Positions 7,538 to 14,675 of a stretch of 32,062 bases of DNA are shown here, piece by piece. The position numbers and the translations under genes were made by a program. Each line of letters starts with the position of its first letter. Position 1 is the stretch's first letter. The DNA is from a virus. Under the pieces are notes generated by a model that ran no database searches, was not told the origin of the DNA, and saw nothing but the letters and a program-made list of their open reading frames with translations. Location of the stretch: IMG/VR virus record IMGVR_UViG_3300031749_000456, positions 1 to 32,062 of that record; one strand, given 5' to 3'.

Positions 7538-7819
7538 ATGAAGCAAAGCGAATTGATCGATGCGATTGCCTCGCATCACGGCAATACCGGAACCAGCAAG
7601 ACAAGCATCAGGTGGGCACTGGAAGCACTTGCCGAAGTCGCTCACAAGGAGCTCAAGAATGGTGGCGAACTCGCCCTCCCCGGGATCGGCAAGCTTTCCG
7701 TGGCGCATCGCCCAGCCCGTACCGGCCGCAACCCGGCAACGGGAGAAGCAATCCAGATCGAGGCCAGGCGGGTGCCGAAATTCGCGGCAGCCAAGGCCCT
7801 GAAGGACGCAGTAGCGTAA
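7538..7819 (+). CDS. HU-family DNA-binding protein
   Basis: This 93-residue protein has the full HU/IHF layout: two N-terminal helices, the GIGKLSV strand, a beta arm with the RTGRNPATGEAIQI signature containing the intercalating proline of the NP motif, and a C-terminal KFAAAKALKDAV helix. HU-type proteins bend DNA. Transposition by Mu needs host HU and IHF to build the transpososome, so a phage-borne copy may serve the same end; this is inference. The start at 7538 follows CGAGGAGAAG. Its strong ribosome site and the 55-base gap before it suggest high expression. Confidence 0.93.
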   Translation: MKQSELIDAIASHHGNTGTSKTSIRWALEALAEVAHKELKNGGELALPGIGKLSVAHRPARTGRNPATGEAIQIEARRVPKFAAAKALKDAVA

Positions 7820-7826
7820 AGGCAAC

Positions 7827-7850
7827 TGCCGGGGCCTGAATCCGGCATTT
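7827..7850 (+). terminator. possible weak terminator after the HU gene
   Basis: TGCCGG at 7827-7832 pairs with CCGGCA at 7842-7847 across a nine-base loop and is followed by only three Ts. The stem is short and the T-run poor, so termination would be weak at best. It could instead cap or protect the HU message. Confidence 0.3.
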
Positions 7851-7867
7851 CATACCAGGAGAAACAG

Positions 7868-8176
7868 ATGGACGAAGTGACACAAGACCAGCAGGGCCAA
7901 CAGGATCAGGCCACCTCGACTGCTCAAGACGCAGCGGCGGTATCCGATCAAGGGAGTTCCCAGGCACTCTCCGGAGCGGAGCAAGCTGCCGCATCGACCG
8001 ATGCCGCGCAAACCCAGCAGGAATCTGCTTCTGGCGACGCGGTGGCGGCCTCCGGAGCACATCCGGGCCTCGGCCTGATGAGCCGCCTGAGGGAGAAAAT
8101 CAAGGAGTGGGACGAGGATCTCCATGCGGAGCTCGACGAGGAGCTCGCGGAGGTGGAGAGCTTGTTCCAGAAATAA
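7868..8176 (+). CDS. acidic low-complexity protein
   Basis: This 102-residue protein starts at ATG 7868 behind CAGGAGAAAC. Residues 1-65 are almost only Q, A, S, D, T, E and G, without aromatic residues, and are probably disordered. Residues 70-102 form a strongly charged amphipathic helix (the MSRLREKIKEWDEDL start is clear). The net charge is clearly negative. I do not recognise a family. Acidic DNA-mimic behaviour or a scaffold-like role is possible but speculative. The good ribosome site and gene spacing support it as real. Confidence 0.68.
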   Translation: MDEVTQDQQGQQDQATSTAQDAAAVSDQGSSQALSGAEQAAASTDAAQTQQESASGDAVAASGAHPGLGLMSRLREKIKEWDEDLHAELDEELAEVESLFQK

Positions 8177-8190
8177 ACCCTCGCCTGCAG

Positions 8191-8218
8191 CCCGTTACTT
8201 TTTCCGGAAAGTAGCGGG
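8191..8218 (+). other. 11-bp stem-loop between early genes
   Basis: CCCGTTACTTT (8191-8201) pairs with AAAGTAGCGGG (8208-8218) around a TTCCGG loop, with one G-T wobble. The core TTTCCGGAAA is itself a perfect palindrome. No T-run follows, so it is not a classic intrinsic terminator. It could be an RNA stabiliser, an attenuator or a protein-binding site. Confidence 0.45.
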
Positions 8219-8250
8219 TTGTGGAGGACGGTTTAACGGAGCGCAGAATC

Positions 8251-8496
8251 ATGGAGATACAAAGCAAATGGAGATGCCCGGATTGCGGAGAGGTTCATGA
8301 CGACTACGGCGATGCCGCCGAGTGTTGCGCGCCCTCTCCACGGGAAGTGTTTATCTGCCCGGTCTGCAAAAGCGATTTCATATCTGAAGAGATAGCGATC
8401 GGTTGCTGCAATGCCGATCTGCTGCCCGAAGACTTCGTGCCCGAGCCCACGACCGCCGAGCTCGAGGCCGAGGGCCAGATGTGGCTTGAATTGTGA
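8251..8496 (+). CDS. zinc-ribbon-type small protein
   Basis: This 81-residue protein starts at ATG 8251 after GGAG at 8238-8241. A GTG at 8221 in the same frame is the alternative. The protein has CPDCG near the N-terminus, an adjacent CC pair, then CPVC and a second CC pair, enough cysteines for two zinc knuckles. The C-terminal third is acidic. It overlaps the GemA gene by four bases (GTGA). Small zinc-ribbon proteins are frequent in phage early operons. A nucleic-acid or protein-binding adaptor is likely, but no target can be named. Confidence 0.75.
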   Translation: MEIQSKWRCPDCGEVHDDYGDAAECCAPSPREVFICPVCKSDFISEEIAIGCCNADLLPEDFVPEPTTAELEAEGQMWLEL

Positions 8497-8906
8497 AATC
8501 CACTGCCACCGACATCCGCAAGAGCGAACTCGCCCAGATCCATGTGGCAAAGAAAGATCTCGGTCTCGATGACGAAACATACAGGGCCATGCTCTGGGCC
8601 GTCGCCCGGGTGAAGTCGGCCGCGGATCTCGACTGGGAAGGGAGAAAGCGCGTAATAGATCACCTGAAGGCCAAGGGATGGAGGAATGCTTCGAGGCGTC
8701 GAGCAACTCCTCCGGGGAACAAAAGCGCCCTCGTCGGAAAGATCCGGGCACTCCTCATCAACCATCCAGAAGGTCGCAAAGAAGACGCCTACGCTGATGG
8801 CATTGCAAAGCGCATGTTCAATGTCGACAAGTACACCTGGTGCGACGAGGAGCAGCTCTACAGGATCGCTCAGGCCCTTTCCGTAAGCGCCAGGAGAACA
8901 AGGTGA
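8493..8906 (+). CDS. gemA: GemA-like regulatory protein (DUF1018)
   Basis: This 137-residue protein starts at a GTG overlapping the upstream stop. It shows the GemA/DUF1018 hallmarks: an N-terminal IHVAKKDLGLDDETYRAML segment, a short helix with a conserved tryptophan (DLDWEGRKRVIDHLKAKGW), a basic linker, and a second helical domain with AYADGIAKRMF and a WCDEEQLYRI end. In Mu, GemA alters expression of host genes and DNA supercoiling. Its position immediately before the Mor-type gene is the usual one. The end overlaps the next start (TGATG). Confidence 0.92.
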   Translation: MKSTATDIRKSELAQIHVAKKDLGLDDETYRAMLWAVARVKSAADLDWEGRKRVIDHLKAKGWRNASRRRATPPGNKSALVGKIRALLINHPEGRKEDAYADGIAKRMFNVDKYTWCDEEQLYRIAQALSVSARRTR

Positions 8907-9292
8907 TGGTAGAGATCGACGTCGACGATCTACCTGGCATCCTGCGGGACCTGGTCGACCTGATCGGCCTGGCCGGGACGATGAAGCTGGTCGAGCATTA
9001 CGGCGGCGTCAGGCTTTATGTGCCTGTGAAGTACGACCCTGGGCACCCGATCGCGAAGCTCCTGGGGGGTGAATCCTTCCTGAAGCTGATAGATGCCTAC
9101 GGCGGCGAAGAGCATTTCGATATTCCGAAGGCTGATCGCGCCATGATTGCGCTGCGGAATCGGAGGATTCGGGAGGATTACAGTGTAATGAGCCAGCGTC
9201 AACTGGCGCTGAAGTACGGCCTCACCGAGCGCCAGATCCGGAACATCGTAGCCGGAATCGAGGTCGAGGACGGGCAGGAGAGTCTGTTTTGA
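8906..9292 (+). CDS. mor: Mor-family transcription activator
   Basis: This 128-residue protein is of the Mor/C family, which activates the middle or late promoters of Mu-like phages by binding an imperfect dyad next to a weak -10 box. The N-terminal half (IDVDDLPGILRDLVDLIGLAG) fits the dimerisation domain, followed by the LYVP strand. The C-terminal half has the helix-turn-helix YSVMSQRQLALKYGLTERQ. The start could be ATG 8906 or the adjacent GTG 8903; CAGGAG at 8891-8896 suits either. No separate C gene is seen, so this one probably drives the late genes directly. That is an inference. Confidence 0.92.
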   Translation: MVEIDVDDLPGILRDLVDLIGLAGTMKLVEHYGGVRLYVPVKYDPGHPIAKLLGGESFLKLIDAYGGEEHFDIPKADRAMIALRNRRIREDYSVMSQRQLALKYGLTERQIRNIVAGIEVEDGQESLF

Positions 9293-9297
9293 ACGGC

Positions 9298-10212
9298 TTA
9301 TTCGGGTTTTTCCGGGGCGAACGGAAGGGGGACCTGCCTGGCGGCCTGCCGATGCTCAAGTACCCTGGTTACGGTGTATTCAGTGCGAGCTCCGTCGGCG
9401 GTCTGCCACTGCATCACGCGAACTTCGCAAATCAGGATGTCTCCCTTTGCGAAAAATTCGAGGCTCTGGTCGACCCTGGAAAGGAATTCAGCATCGACGA
9501 TGGCTGCGTGAATCGTGGCGGCCCCGTCGTAAAGGCGCCATTTGTTGTCCTCCTTGAAGGCAAGCGACACGATGGAAAAGGCTTGCTGGCGCACATTGTC
9601 GAACAGCAGCACCTCCTGGGGCGCGGGCACCGCAAACCAGAGCGCCTCCTCGCGCAGCACGGTGTTTCCGATGGAATCGTCGGTGCCGAATGCGACGGTG
9701 TCTATTCCGTCCCGCTCGATCGGGGCAATGACCTTTTCGAGGTTTTCGCGCACAGACATATCTCGGAGCAACTCCAGGACGGCTCGCTCGATTTCGATTT
9801 GCTCCCCATCATCGAGAGTGACTATGGCCCGGTCCTGCGTCGGCTCGATGCGACTGATGGGCCTTCCCTTCAGCTTTTTCAGGAAACCGATGAGGCCTTT
9901 GCCGGAAAAGCCGATGGCGCTGACAATAGCTGCGGCATTGGCAAAGGCAGAGGCTTCCCTGCCCGAAAGAAAATCGAGGACCTGGTTGGCGAACCCGTGA
10001 GCGAGTTCCAGATCGATCCCGAAAGAGCCGGTCTTGAAGGACGCCTTCACGGATACGGAAGCGCGAGTATTTCGGCCATAGATGGCGATGCCGGCCGCCT
10101 CGCAGAGATCGCCCATCGCCAGGAGGGCCGGCGCGAGTTCGCGGACATCCATGCGGTGCTCGCGCAGAGCCTCCCCGTCGTAGGTGATGCGAAAATGCTG
10201 GACCTTGCTCAT
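9298..10212 (-). CDS. hypothetical moron protein, 304 aa, opposite strand
   Basis: This gene reads against all others and ends five bases from the mor stop. The start is the ATG whose complement is at 10210-10212, giving 304 residues. A longer frame to 10248 would run through the promoter. The sequence opens with HFRITYDG and MDVRELAPALLAMGDL, which I recall from a widespread uncharacterised family, and has a central hydrophobic, glycine-rich stretch (about 88-112). No catalytic motif is visible. TATAAT stands only seven bases before the ATG with TTGCCC 17 bp further up, and no ribosome site is present, so a leaderless message is likely. Separate orientation and promoter point to lysogenic cargo expression. 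Function unknown. Confidence 0.85.
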   Translation of the reverse strand: MSKVQHFRITYDGEALREHRMDVRELAPALLAMGDLCEAAGIAIYGRNTRASVSVKASFKTGSFGIDLELAHGFANQVLDFLSGREASAFANAAAIVSAIGFSGKGLIGFLKKLKGRPISRIEPTQDRAIVTLDDGEQIEIERAVLELLRDMSVRENLEKVIAPIERDGIDTVAFGTDDSIGNTVLREEALWFAVPAPQEVLLFDNVRQQAFSIVSLAFKEDNKWRLYDGAATIHAAIVDAEFLSRVDQSLEFFAKGDILICEVRVMQWQTADGARTEYTVTRVLEHRQAARQVPLPFAPEKPE

Positions 10213-10219
10213 GGGTTGA

Positions 10220-10248
10220 ATTATAAGCGTCGCATAGGCGGCGGGCAA
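10220..10248 (-). promoter_or_regulatory. sigma70-like promoter for the reverse-strand moron gene
   Basis: On the minus strand a perfect TATAAT (complement at 10220-10225) lies 17 bp from TTGCCC (complement at 10243-10248), four of six matches to the -35 consensus. Transcription would start at about 10212, the A of the ATG itself, predicting a leaderless mRNA. This spacing and the perfect -10 make it the best promoter I can see in the window. Confidence 0.7.
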
Positions 10249-10303
10249 ATGGATTAGCCTGGATGTTGCGGTGAGTGGATTTTTTCAACGAAGGGAGGGT
10301 GTT

Positions 10304-10645
10304 ATGAAAAAGCTGATAGTTGGGTTGATGATTGCGGGATTATTTGCCGGGTGCGGCGAAAAACAGCAGCGCGCCCCTATCCCAAAAGAGGCGTCAGCCT
10401 GGTGTGAATACAACGACATCCGAAACAAAACCTATGACGAGTATACAAAAAAGGATATGGCTTCTTTCAAAGGTAAGCTTGTCCCCTCCGCTCATACGGA
10501 AAAATTGATCAAGCAAATCGAGCAAGCCCTGCGTCCGGATCGGGACAGGATTTTCGGGAAGATCTCCGATGAAGATGCATCGGTCATCGATGCGCGTGCC
10601 TTTTCCGGGGATTGGTATCAGAAATATTGCATTAACCCCAAATAA
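10304..10645 (+). CDS. small prophage lipoprotein
   Basis: This 113-residue protein has a lipoprotein signal: positive start (MKK), hydrophobic core LIVGLMIAGLFA and lipobox FAGC, so C17 would be lipidated and the protein anchored to a membrane. The mature part is about 97 residues, charged, with two further cysteines (C34, C109) able to form a disulphide. Glycine at 18 and glutamate at 19 after the cysteine do not give the Asp signal for inner-membrane retention. The start follows AAGGGAGGG at 10291-10299. The base composition is visibly richer in A and T than its neighbours, suggesting a separate origin. Phage lipoproteins often alter the lysogen surface or block superinfection; that is analogy only. 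Confidence 0.85.
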   Translation: MKKLIVGLMIAGLFAGCGEKQQRAPIPKEASAWCEYNDIRNKTYDEYTKKDMASFKGKLVPSAHTEKLIKQIEQALRPDRDRIFGKISDEDASVIDARAFSGDWYQKYCINPK

Positions 10646-10688
10646 AGCGCCGTTGACGAACCCTGCGTCCTCAAGGTAGTCTATTCTG

Positions 10689-10710
10689 GCCCGGCTCCGT
10701 CCGGGCTTTT
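10689..10710 (+). terminator. Rho-independent terminator after the lipoprotein gene
   Basis: GCCCGG at 10689-10694 pairs with CCGGGC at 10701-10706 around the loop CTCCGT, followed directly by TTTT. It lies 44 bases after the lipoprotein stop and closes the moron island before the lysis genes. Confidence 0.75.
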
Positions 10711-10796
10711 CATTTCCCCGGAAGCCTTTCCGCCTTAGTTCCGCTCCCTCTTTTCAGTAACCTGATCGTGTCAGCAATCTGTTTGCACAAAAGCCA

Positions 10797-10811
10797 CTCA
10801 GCCATGCTGAG
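10797..10811. other. CTCAGC/GCTGAG dyad before the late operon
   Basis: CTCAGC (10797-10802) and GCTGAG (10806-10811) form a perfect 6-bp dyad with a CAT spacer, 20 bases before the endolysin start. The stretch 10711-10831 between terminator and endolysin is where a late promoter activated by Mor would be expected. I see no convincing -10/-35 pair there, which fits an activator-dependent promoter but does not prove it. The dyad could also simply be an mRNA hairpin. Confidence 0.3.
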
Positions 10812-10831
10812 GGACGTTGAAAAGGAGAGGT

Positions 10832-11311
10832 ATGGGCTTCGATCAGGCATTCCAGGATCTCATGGGCAATGAAGGCGGCTATGTGGACAACCCGAGCGAC
10901 CCCGGGGGTGCGACTCGCTACGGCATCACCGAGCGGGTTGCGCGCAAGCGCGGCTACACTGGCGACATGCGGGACTTCCCGATCGATCTCGCCCGGCAAA
11001 TCGCGAAGGCGGAATACTGGGACCCGTGCCATTGCGACGCTCTGCCGGAAGAGGTCGCCTTTCAGGTATTCGATGCCTACTACAATGGCGGCCACGCGGC
11101 GATGTGGTTGCAGGAAGCGGCCGGCGTCCCGGCGGACGGCTTGATCGGCCCCGCCACAATCGCGGCCGTGAATGCCGCGAACCCCGACAAGATCGTTATG
11201 CGCTTCGATGCGCTGCGCCTTAAATACCTCGGCTCTCTTTCGACGTGGCCCGCATTCGGGCATGGCTGGGCGAATCGGATTGCGGACAACTTGGCCAGGG
11301 CTGCTCGGTGA
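10832..11311 (+). CDS. endolysin, GH108 N-acetylmuramidase
   Basis: This 159-residue enzyme cuts the glycan strands of peptidoglycan at the end of the lytic cycle. The GH108 signature is at the N-terminus: NEGGYVDNPSDPGG with catalytic glutamate E14, followed by TRYGIT. The C-terminal half matches the usual peptidoglycan-binding domain, with FDAYYNGG and a DGLIGPATIAAVN repeat. There is no signal peptide, so it would depend on the holin. The start at 10832 has AAAGGAGAGG in front. It is the first gene of the late operon and overlaps the next one (TGATG). Confidence 0.95.
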   Translation: MGFDQAFQDLMGNEGGYVDNPSDPGGATRYGITERVARKRGYTGDMRDFPIDLARQIAKAEYWDPCHCDALPEEVAFQVFDAYYNGGHAAMWLQEAAGVPADGLIGPATIAAVNAANPDKIVMRFDALRLKYLGSLSTWPAFGHGWANRIADNLARAAR

Positions 11312-11436
11312 TGGGTGATCTGACGGCGCTCGTTCTGTACGGGCTGATAGTCGTCTGCTCAATAACCTGGGGAGCGTTGGTTACCTATCTAGCCATGAGC
11401 GCCCTGGCGAACAGGAAGGGCAGGAAATTCCCATGA
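11311..11436 (+). CDS. small single-span membrane protein in the lysis cassette
   Basis: This 41-residue protein starts at an ATG overlapping the endolysin stop. It has one long hydrophobic segment (about residues 6-33) and a basic tail (RKGRK). Its place between endolysin and holin suggests a lysis role such as an accessory holin or antiholin, but no family can be recognised. Translational coupling to the endolysin supports it as real. Confidence 0.6.
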   Translation: MGDLTALVLYGLIVVCSITWGALVTYLAMSALANRKGRKFP

Positions 11437-11458
11437 TCAATGATGAGCAGGAGAAATG

Positions 11459-12001
11459 ATGGACTGGAGCAAGGTCAGGAGCGCAATCGGGGCGTTTGCC
11501 CCCTGGATCGCCGGGACGCTGGGCACGCCTGTTGCTGGGGCTGCTGTGCAGGCGCTGTGCAATGTGTTTGGGCTGTCGGGAGATCAGCAGACCCCGGAGA
11601 AGGCGCTGCAGGCCGTAAGCAATGCCTCTCCGGAGCAGTTGCTCGCGCTGAAAGAGGCGGACGTGAAGCACAGGGAGTTCATGGCGCAGATGGGAATCAA
11701 GGAAGTCACCGACCTCGAGCAGATCGCGGCCGGCGACCGGGATAGCGCCAGAAAGCGCGAGGAGGAGGTCAAGGACAAGACGCCTAGGAATCTCGCCTAC
11801 CTGCTGACTCTAGGGTTTTTCGGGCTGCTCGCCGCCCTGTTCTTCGGCTCCCCTCCCGTCGACGCGCTGCCCACGCTGCAAATCATGACGGGTTCGTTGG
11901 GGACCGCCTGGGTGACCATGATCGCCTATTACTACGGCACGTCCGCCGCGCACGACAAGGCGACAGCGCTCATGGCGGCCAATCAGACCTCCAGGGGGTA
12001 G
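11459..12001 (+). CDS. 3TM-type phage holin
   Basis: This 180-residue protein resembles the three-segment holin family first named from gene transfer agents. The N-terminus has a weakly hydrophobic, glycine-rich segment (IGAFAPWIAGTLG). The middle is a charged helical region with GDRDSARKREEE, and the C-terminus has two strong membrane segments (LAYLLTLGFFGLLAALFFG and TAWVTMIAYYYGTSAAHDK). The end SAAHDKATA is typical of the family. Two ATGs lie side by side (11456 and 11459). I prefer the second because GGAG at 11450-11453 is then five bases away. It would open the inner membrane for the endolysin. Confidence 0.88.
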   Translation: MDWSKVRSAIGAFAPWIAGTLGTPVAGAAVQALCNVFGLSGDQQTPEKALQAVSNASPEQLLALKEADVKHREFMAQMGIKEVTDLEQIAAGDRDSARKREEEVKDKTPRNLAYLLTLGFFGLLAALFFGSPPVDALPTLQIMTGSLGTAWVTMIAYYYGTSAAHDKATALMAANQTSRG

Positions 12002-12002
12002 C

Positions 12003-12353
12003 GTGCAGCTGCAGATCGATTTTTGGCTTCTGATCGAGGGGCTGTTCGCGCTCCTGGTCGCTTTTGTCACGGTGGCCTGGGTGTTCGGCGCGGTGCTCCT
12101 GAAGCAGTTTCGGGGGCATCTGAAAGAGCGTTTCGCCGAGGTGTCCGCCGAAATGCGCGAGCGCTCGGCCGCAGAGGAGAAGGTCGGGGCGGAAATACGC
12201 AAGCTGGAAAACGACTTCCTGAAATGGCGCGGGGACATGCCCATCGAATATGTGCGGCGGGAAGATTATGTGCGCGGCCAGAGCGTCATCGAGCTCAAGC
12301 TGGATGCGCTGTTCAACGAGCTGAAGAACGCACAGATACAGGGGAAATTATGA
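12003..12353 (+). CDS. membrane-anchored coiled-coil protein (DUF2730/gp25-like)
   Basis: This 116-residue protein starts at GTG 12003, one base after the holin stop, behind GGGGG. One membrane segment (about residues 9-33) is followed by a charged coiled coil (40-80) and a short second helix. In Mu-like phages a protein of this shape lies between the lysis genes and gp26/gp27; DUF2730 is the closest family I can name, from topology and position rather than clear motifs. An inner-membrane spanin is an alternative, but no overlapping outer-membrane lipoprotein partner is seen. Confidence 0.72.
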   Translation: MQLQIDFWLLIEGLFALLVAFVTVAWVFGAVLLKQFRGHLKERFAEVSAEMRERSAAEEKVGAEIRKLENDFLKWRGDMPIEYVRREDYVRGQSVIELKLDALFNELKNAQIQGKL

Positions 12354-12655
12354 TCGATCACGCTAAAGTTCGCCGCGAAAACCTGCGCTGGCTGATCCTG
12401 CTTACACTCAACAATGCGCGCCCGGTCGGGGCATCCGAAGAGGTGGTGCTTGCGACCGCCCAGGCGGTCTATCGTGACGCCACGCAGGTAGAGGTGAGGA
12501 GGGAGCTCGACTATCTGCACGGACGAGAGCTTGTGGTCGTGGCTCGCGATCCGGGTGGAAGATGGTCTGCAGGGATATCCCGGAATGGCGTCGATGTCGT
12601 CGAATACACGGTGGAGTGCGATCCCGGCATCGCCCGTCCGGAAAAGTACTGGTAA
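12350..12655 (+). CDS. gp26-like winged-helix protein
   Basis: This 101-residue protein overlaps both neighbours (ATGA at its start, TAATG at its end). It has an ArsR/MarR-like winged-helix layout: helix RENLRWLILLTLNNARP, helix ATAQAVYRDATQVEVRRELDYLHGR and a wing around VVARDPGGRWS. A protein of this kind lies at Mu position gp26, just ahead of the gp27-like small terminase. A role in packaging or late control is unproven. Confidence 0.8.
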   Translation: MIDHAKVRRENLRWLILLTLNNARPVGASEEVVLATAQAVYRDATQVEVRRELDYLHGRELVVVARDPGGRWSAGISRNGVDVVEYTVECDPGIARPEKYW

Positions 12656-13167
12656 TGGCGCCGCGCTCTAAAATCGCCCGTCTTCCGAAGGCCGTAAAGG
12701 ACTGGCTGGATCGAGCGCTCGCCGAAAACGGCTTTGCCGATTACGAGCTGCTGTCCGCGGAACTCAAGCGGCGAGGTCATGACATCAGCAAGTCGGCCAT
12801 ACATCGCTACGGCCAGGAGTTCGAGGACAAGCTCGCTGCGCTCCGGATCGCCACCGAACAGGCGCGAGCCATCACCGAATCGATTCCTGACGACGCCGGC
12901 GCCATGAACGATGCGCTGATACGCCTGGTGCAGCAGAAGGCTTTCCAGGTGCTGGTCGAAATGGAAGAAGGGGCGTCCATCAAGGAGATCGGCCTGATGG
13001 TTGCGAGGCTTTCGAATGCCACCGTGAAACAAAAGCAGTGGCAGGCGGAGGTGATGGCGAAAGCCCGGGAAACGGCCGATTCCGTGGCGTCCATTGCGCG
13101 CAAGGGCGGCCTCTCCCAGAGTGCCGCCGACAAGATCCGCGAGAAGATCCTCGGCATCGCGTCATGA
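12655..13167 (+). CDS. small terminase-type subunit, DUF3486 (Mu gp27-like)
   Basis: This 170-residue protein fits DUF3486: N-terminal RSKIARLPKAVKDWLDRAL, a helix-turn-helix-like FADYELLSAELKRRGHDISKSAIHRYG segment, and long helices in the C-terminal half. In Mu, gp27 lies before the large terminase gp28 and is thought to act as the DNA-recognition subunit of the packaging motor. It overlaps the upstream stop (TAATG) and the large subunit start (ATGA), so the two are probably co-translated. Confidence 0.92.
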   Translation: MAPRSKIARLPKAVKDWLDRALAENGFADYELLSAELKRRGHDISKSAIHRYGQEFEDKLAALRIATEQARAITESIPDDAGAMNDALIRLVQQKAFQVLVEMEEGASIKEIGLMVARLSNATVKQKQWQAEVMAKARETADSVASIARKGGLSQSAADKIREKILGIAS

Positions 13168-14675
13168 GTGCTCCCGCGGTACTGCTTCCCTACCAGCAGA
13201 GATGGCTTGCGGATAAATCCCCGGTCAAGATCTGCGAGAAGAGCCGCCGCGTCGGGCTTTCGTGGGCTGAAGCCGCCGATGACGCCCTGATCGCATCTTC
13301 ATCCAGGGAGGCGGCCGGGGATGATGTCTGGTATATCGGCTACAACCAGGACATGGCCAAGGAATTCATTCGCGACGTAGCCTTCTGGGCTCGCCACTAC
13401 GAGCTGGCGGCCGGCGAAATGGAGGAAGCGGTCCTGAAGGACGAGGACAAGGACATCCTGACCTTCGCGATCAGATTCGCGTCCGGTTTCAGGGTTACGG
13501 CTTTGTCGTCGCGCCCGTCCAATCTGCGCGGCAAGCAGGGCGTCGTCGTCATCGACGAGGCCGCCTTCCACGATGATCTCGACGGACTGATCAAGGCGGC
13601 GATAGCGCTGCTGATGTGGGGGGGCAGGGTCAGGATTATCTCGACGCACAACGGTGACTCGAATCCTTTCAACGAGCTGATCCAGGACTGCAGGGCAGGT
13701 AAGAAGCCTTATTCGGTGCATCGGATAGAGTTCGAGAACGCAATCAAGGAGGGGCTGTTCAGGCGCATTTGCGTGGCCACGGGCAAGAATTGGTCGCGCG
13801 CCGAAGAAGTCAAGTGGATTGCAGAGATGCGCGCATTCTACGGCGATCACGCCTCCGAGGAACTGGACGTCATCCCGAGCTCAGGCTCCGGAACGTTCCT
13901 GTCGCGACAGATCATCGAGGCGGTCATGAAAGCGGATATCCCGGTCATCAGACTATCCCGGCCGCCCTCCTTTACGACCGAGCCCGAGCATATCCGTAGG
14001 GCGGACATTCAGGACTGGTGCGAGGAGGTATTGAAACCGCTGCTCGAATCGCTGGACCCGGATCTCGATCATTTCTTCGGAGAGGATTTCGGGAGGCTCG
14101 GCGACCTGTCCGTGATCTGGCCGCTTGCCCTGACCAGGCTGCTCGACCTGGAGACGCCTTTCGTGTGTGAACTCCGAAACATCCCGTTCGAACAGCAGCG
14201 TCAGATCCTGTTCTACCTGGTAGACCGGCTGCCGAGATTCGCGGGCGGTGCTATGGATGCGCGGGGAAACGGCCAATATCTTGCGGAGGTTGCGATGCAG
14301 CGTTACGGCGAGAGCAGGATCGCCCAGGTGATGCTCTCGACAGAGTGGTACCGGAGCAATATGCCCAGAATGAAAGCGCACTTCGAGGATCGAACCCTGT
14401 CAGCTCCCAGGGACGCCGACATTCTGGCGGATCTGCGCGCTGTCAAGATGGACAAGGGGGTCGCCAAGGTGCCCGATTCCGCGAGAGCGCGAGGGACTGA
14501 CGGCAATGGACGGCACGGCGACGCAGCCATAGCACTGGCAATGGCGGTGCATGCCGTCTCGTCGATGGAGCCCGTCACCATCGAATTTCATAGCGCGGGC
14601 AATTCGCGCGTATCGAACATCCCTGCGCAGCAATTCCTGCAAAACGAAGTGGCTGCGATGACTGGAGGTTACTGA
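13164..14675 (+). CDS. large terminase subunit (Mu gp28-like)
   Basis: This 503-residue packaging ATPase/nuclease pumps DNA into the prohead and cuts it, in Mu by headful packaging reading out into host DNA. The Walker A is the degenerate form of this family, CEKSRRVGLSW at residues 24-34. Walker B is VVVIDEA at 127-133, with D131 and E132. Motif III follows at RIISTHNG. The C-terminal half is the RNase H-like nuclease with acidic residues in EDFGR, MDARGNG and HGDAAIALAMA. The length matches the family. The end overlaps the portal start (TGATG). Confidence 0.95.
   Translation: MSAPAVLLPYQQRWLADKSPVKICEKSRRVGLSWAEAADDALIASSSREAAGDDVWYIGYNQDMAKEFIRDVAFWARHYELAAGEMEEAVLKDEDKDILTFAIRFASGFRVTALSSRPSNLRGKQGVVVIDEAAFHDDLDGLIKAAIALLMWGGRVRIISTHNGDSNPFNELIQDCRAGKKPYSVHRIEFENAIKEGLFRRICVATGKNWSRAEEVKWIAEMRAFYGDHASEELDVIPSSGSGTFLSRQIIEAVMKADIPVIRLSRPPSFTTEPEHIRRADIQDWCEEVLKPLLESLDPDLDHFFGEDFGRLGDLSVIWPLALTRLLDLETPFVCELRNIPFEQQRQILFYLVDRLPRFAGGAMDARGNGQYLAEVAMQRYGESRIAQVMLSTEWYRSNMPRMKAHFEDRTLSAPRDADILADLRAVKMDKGVAKVPDSARARGTDGNGRHGDAAIALAMAVHAVSSMEPVTIEFHSAGNSRVSNIPAQQFLQNEVAAMTGGY

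Noticed and set aside
10653-10682. TTGACG and TAGTCT as a promoter before the lysis genes
   Set aside because: The -10 match is poor, and transcription would start right at the terminator at 10689-10710, so it would not serve the late operon.
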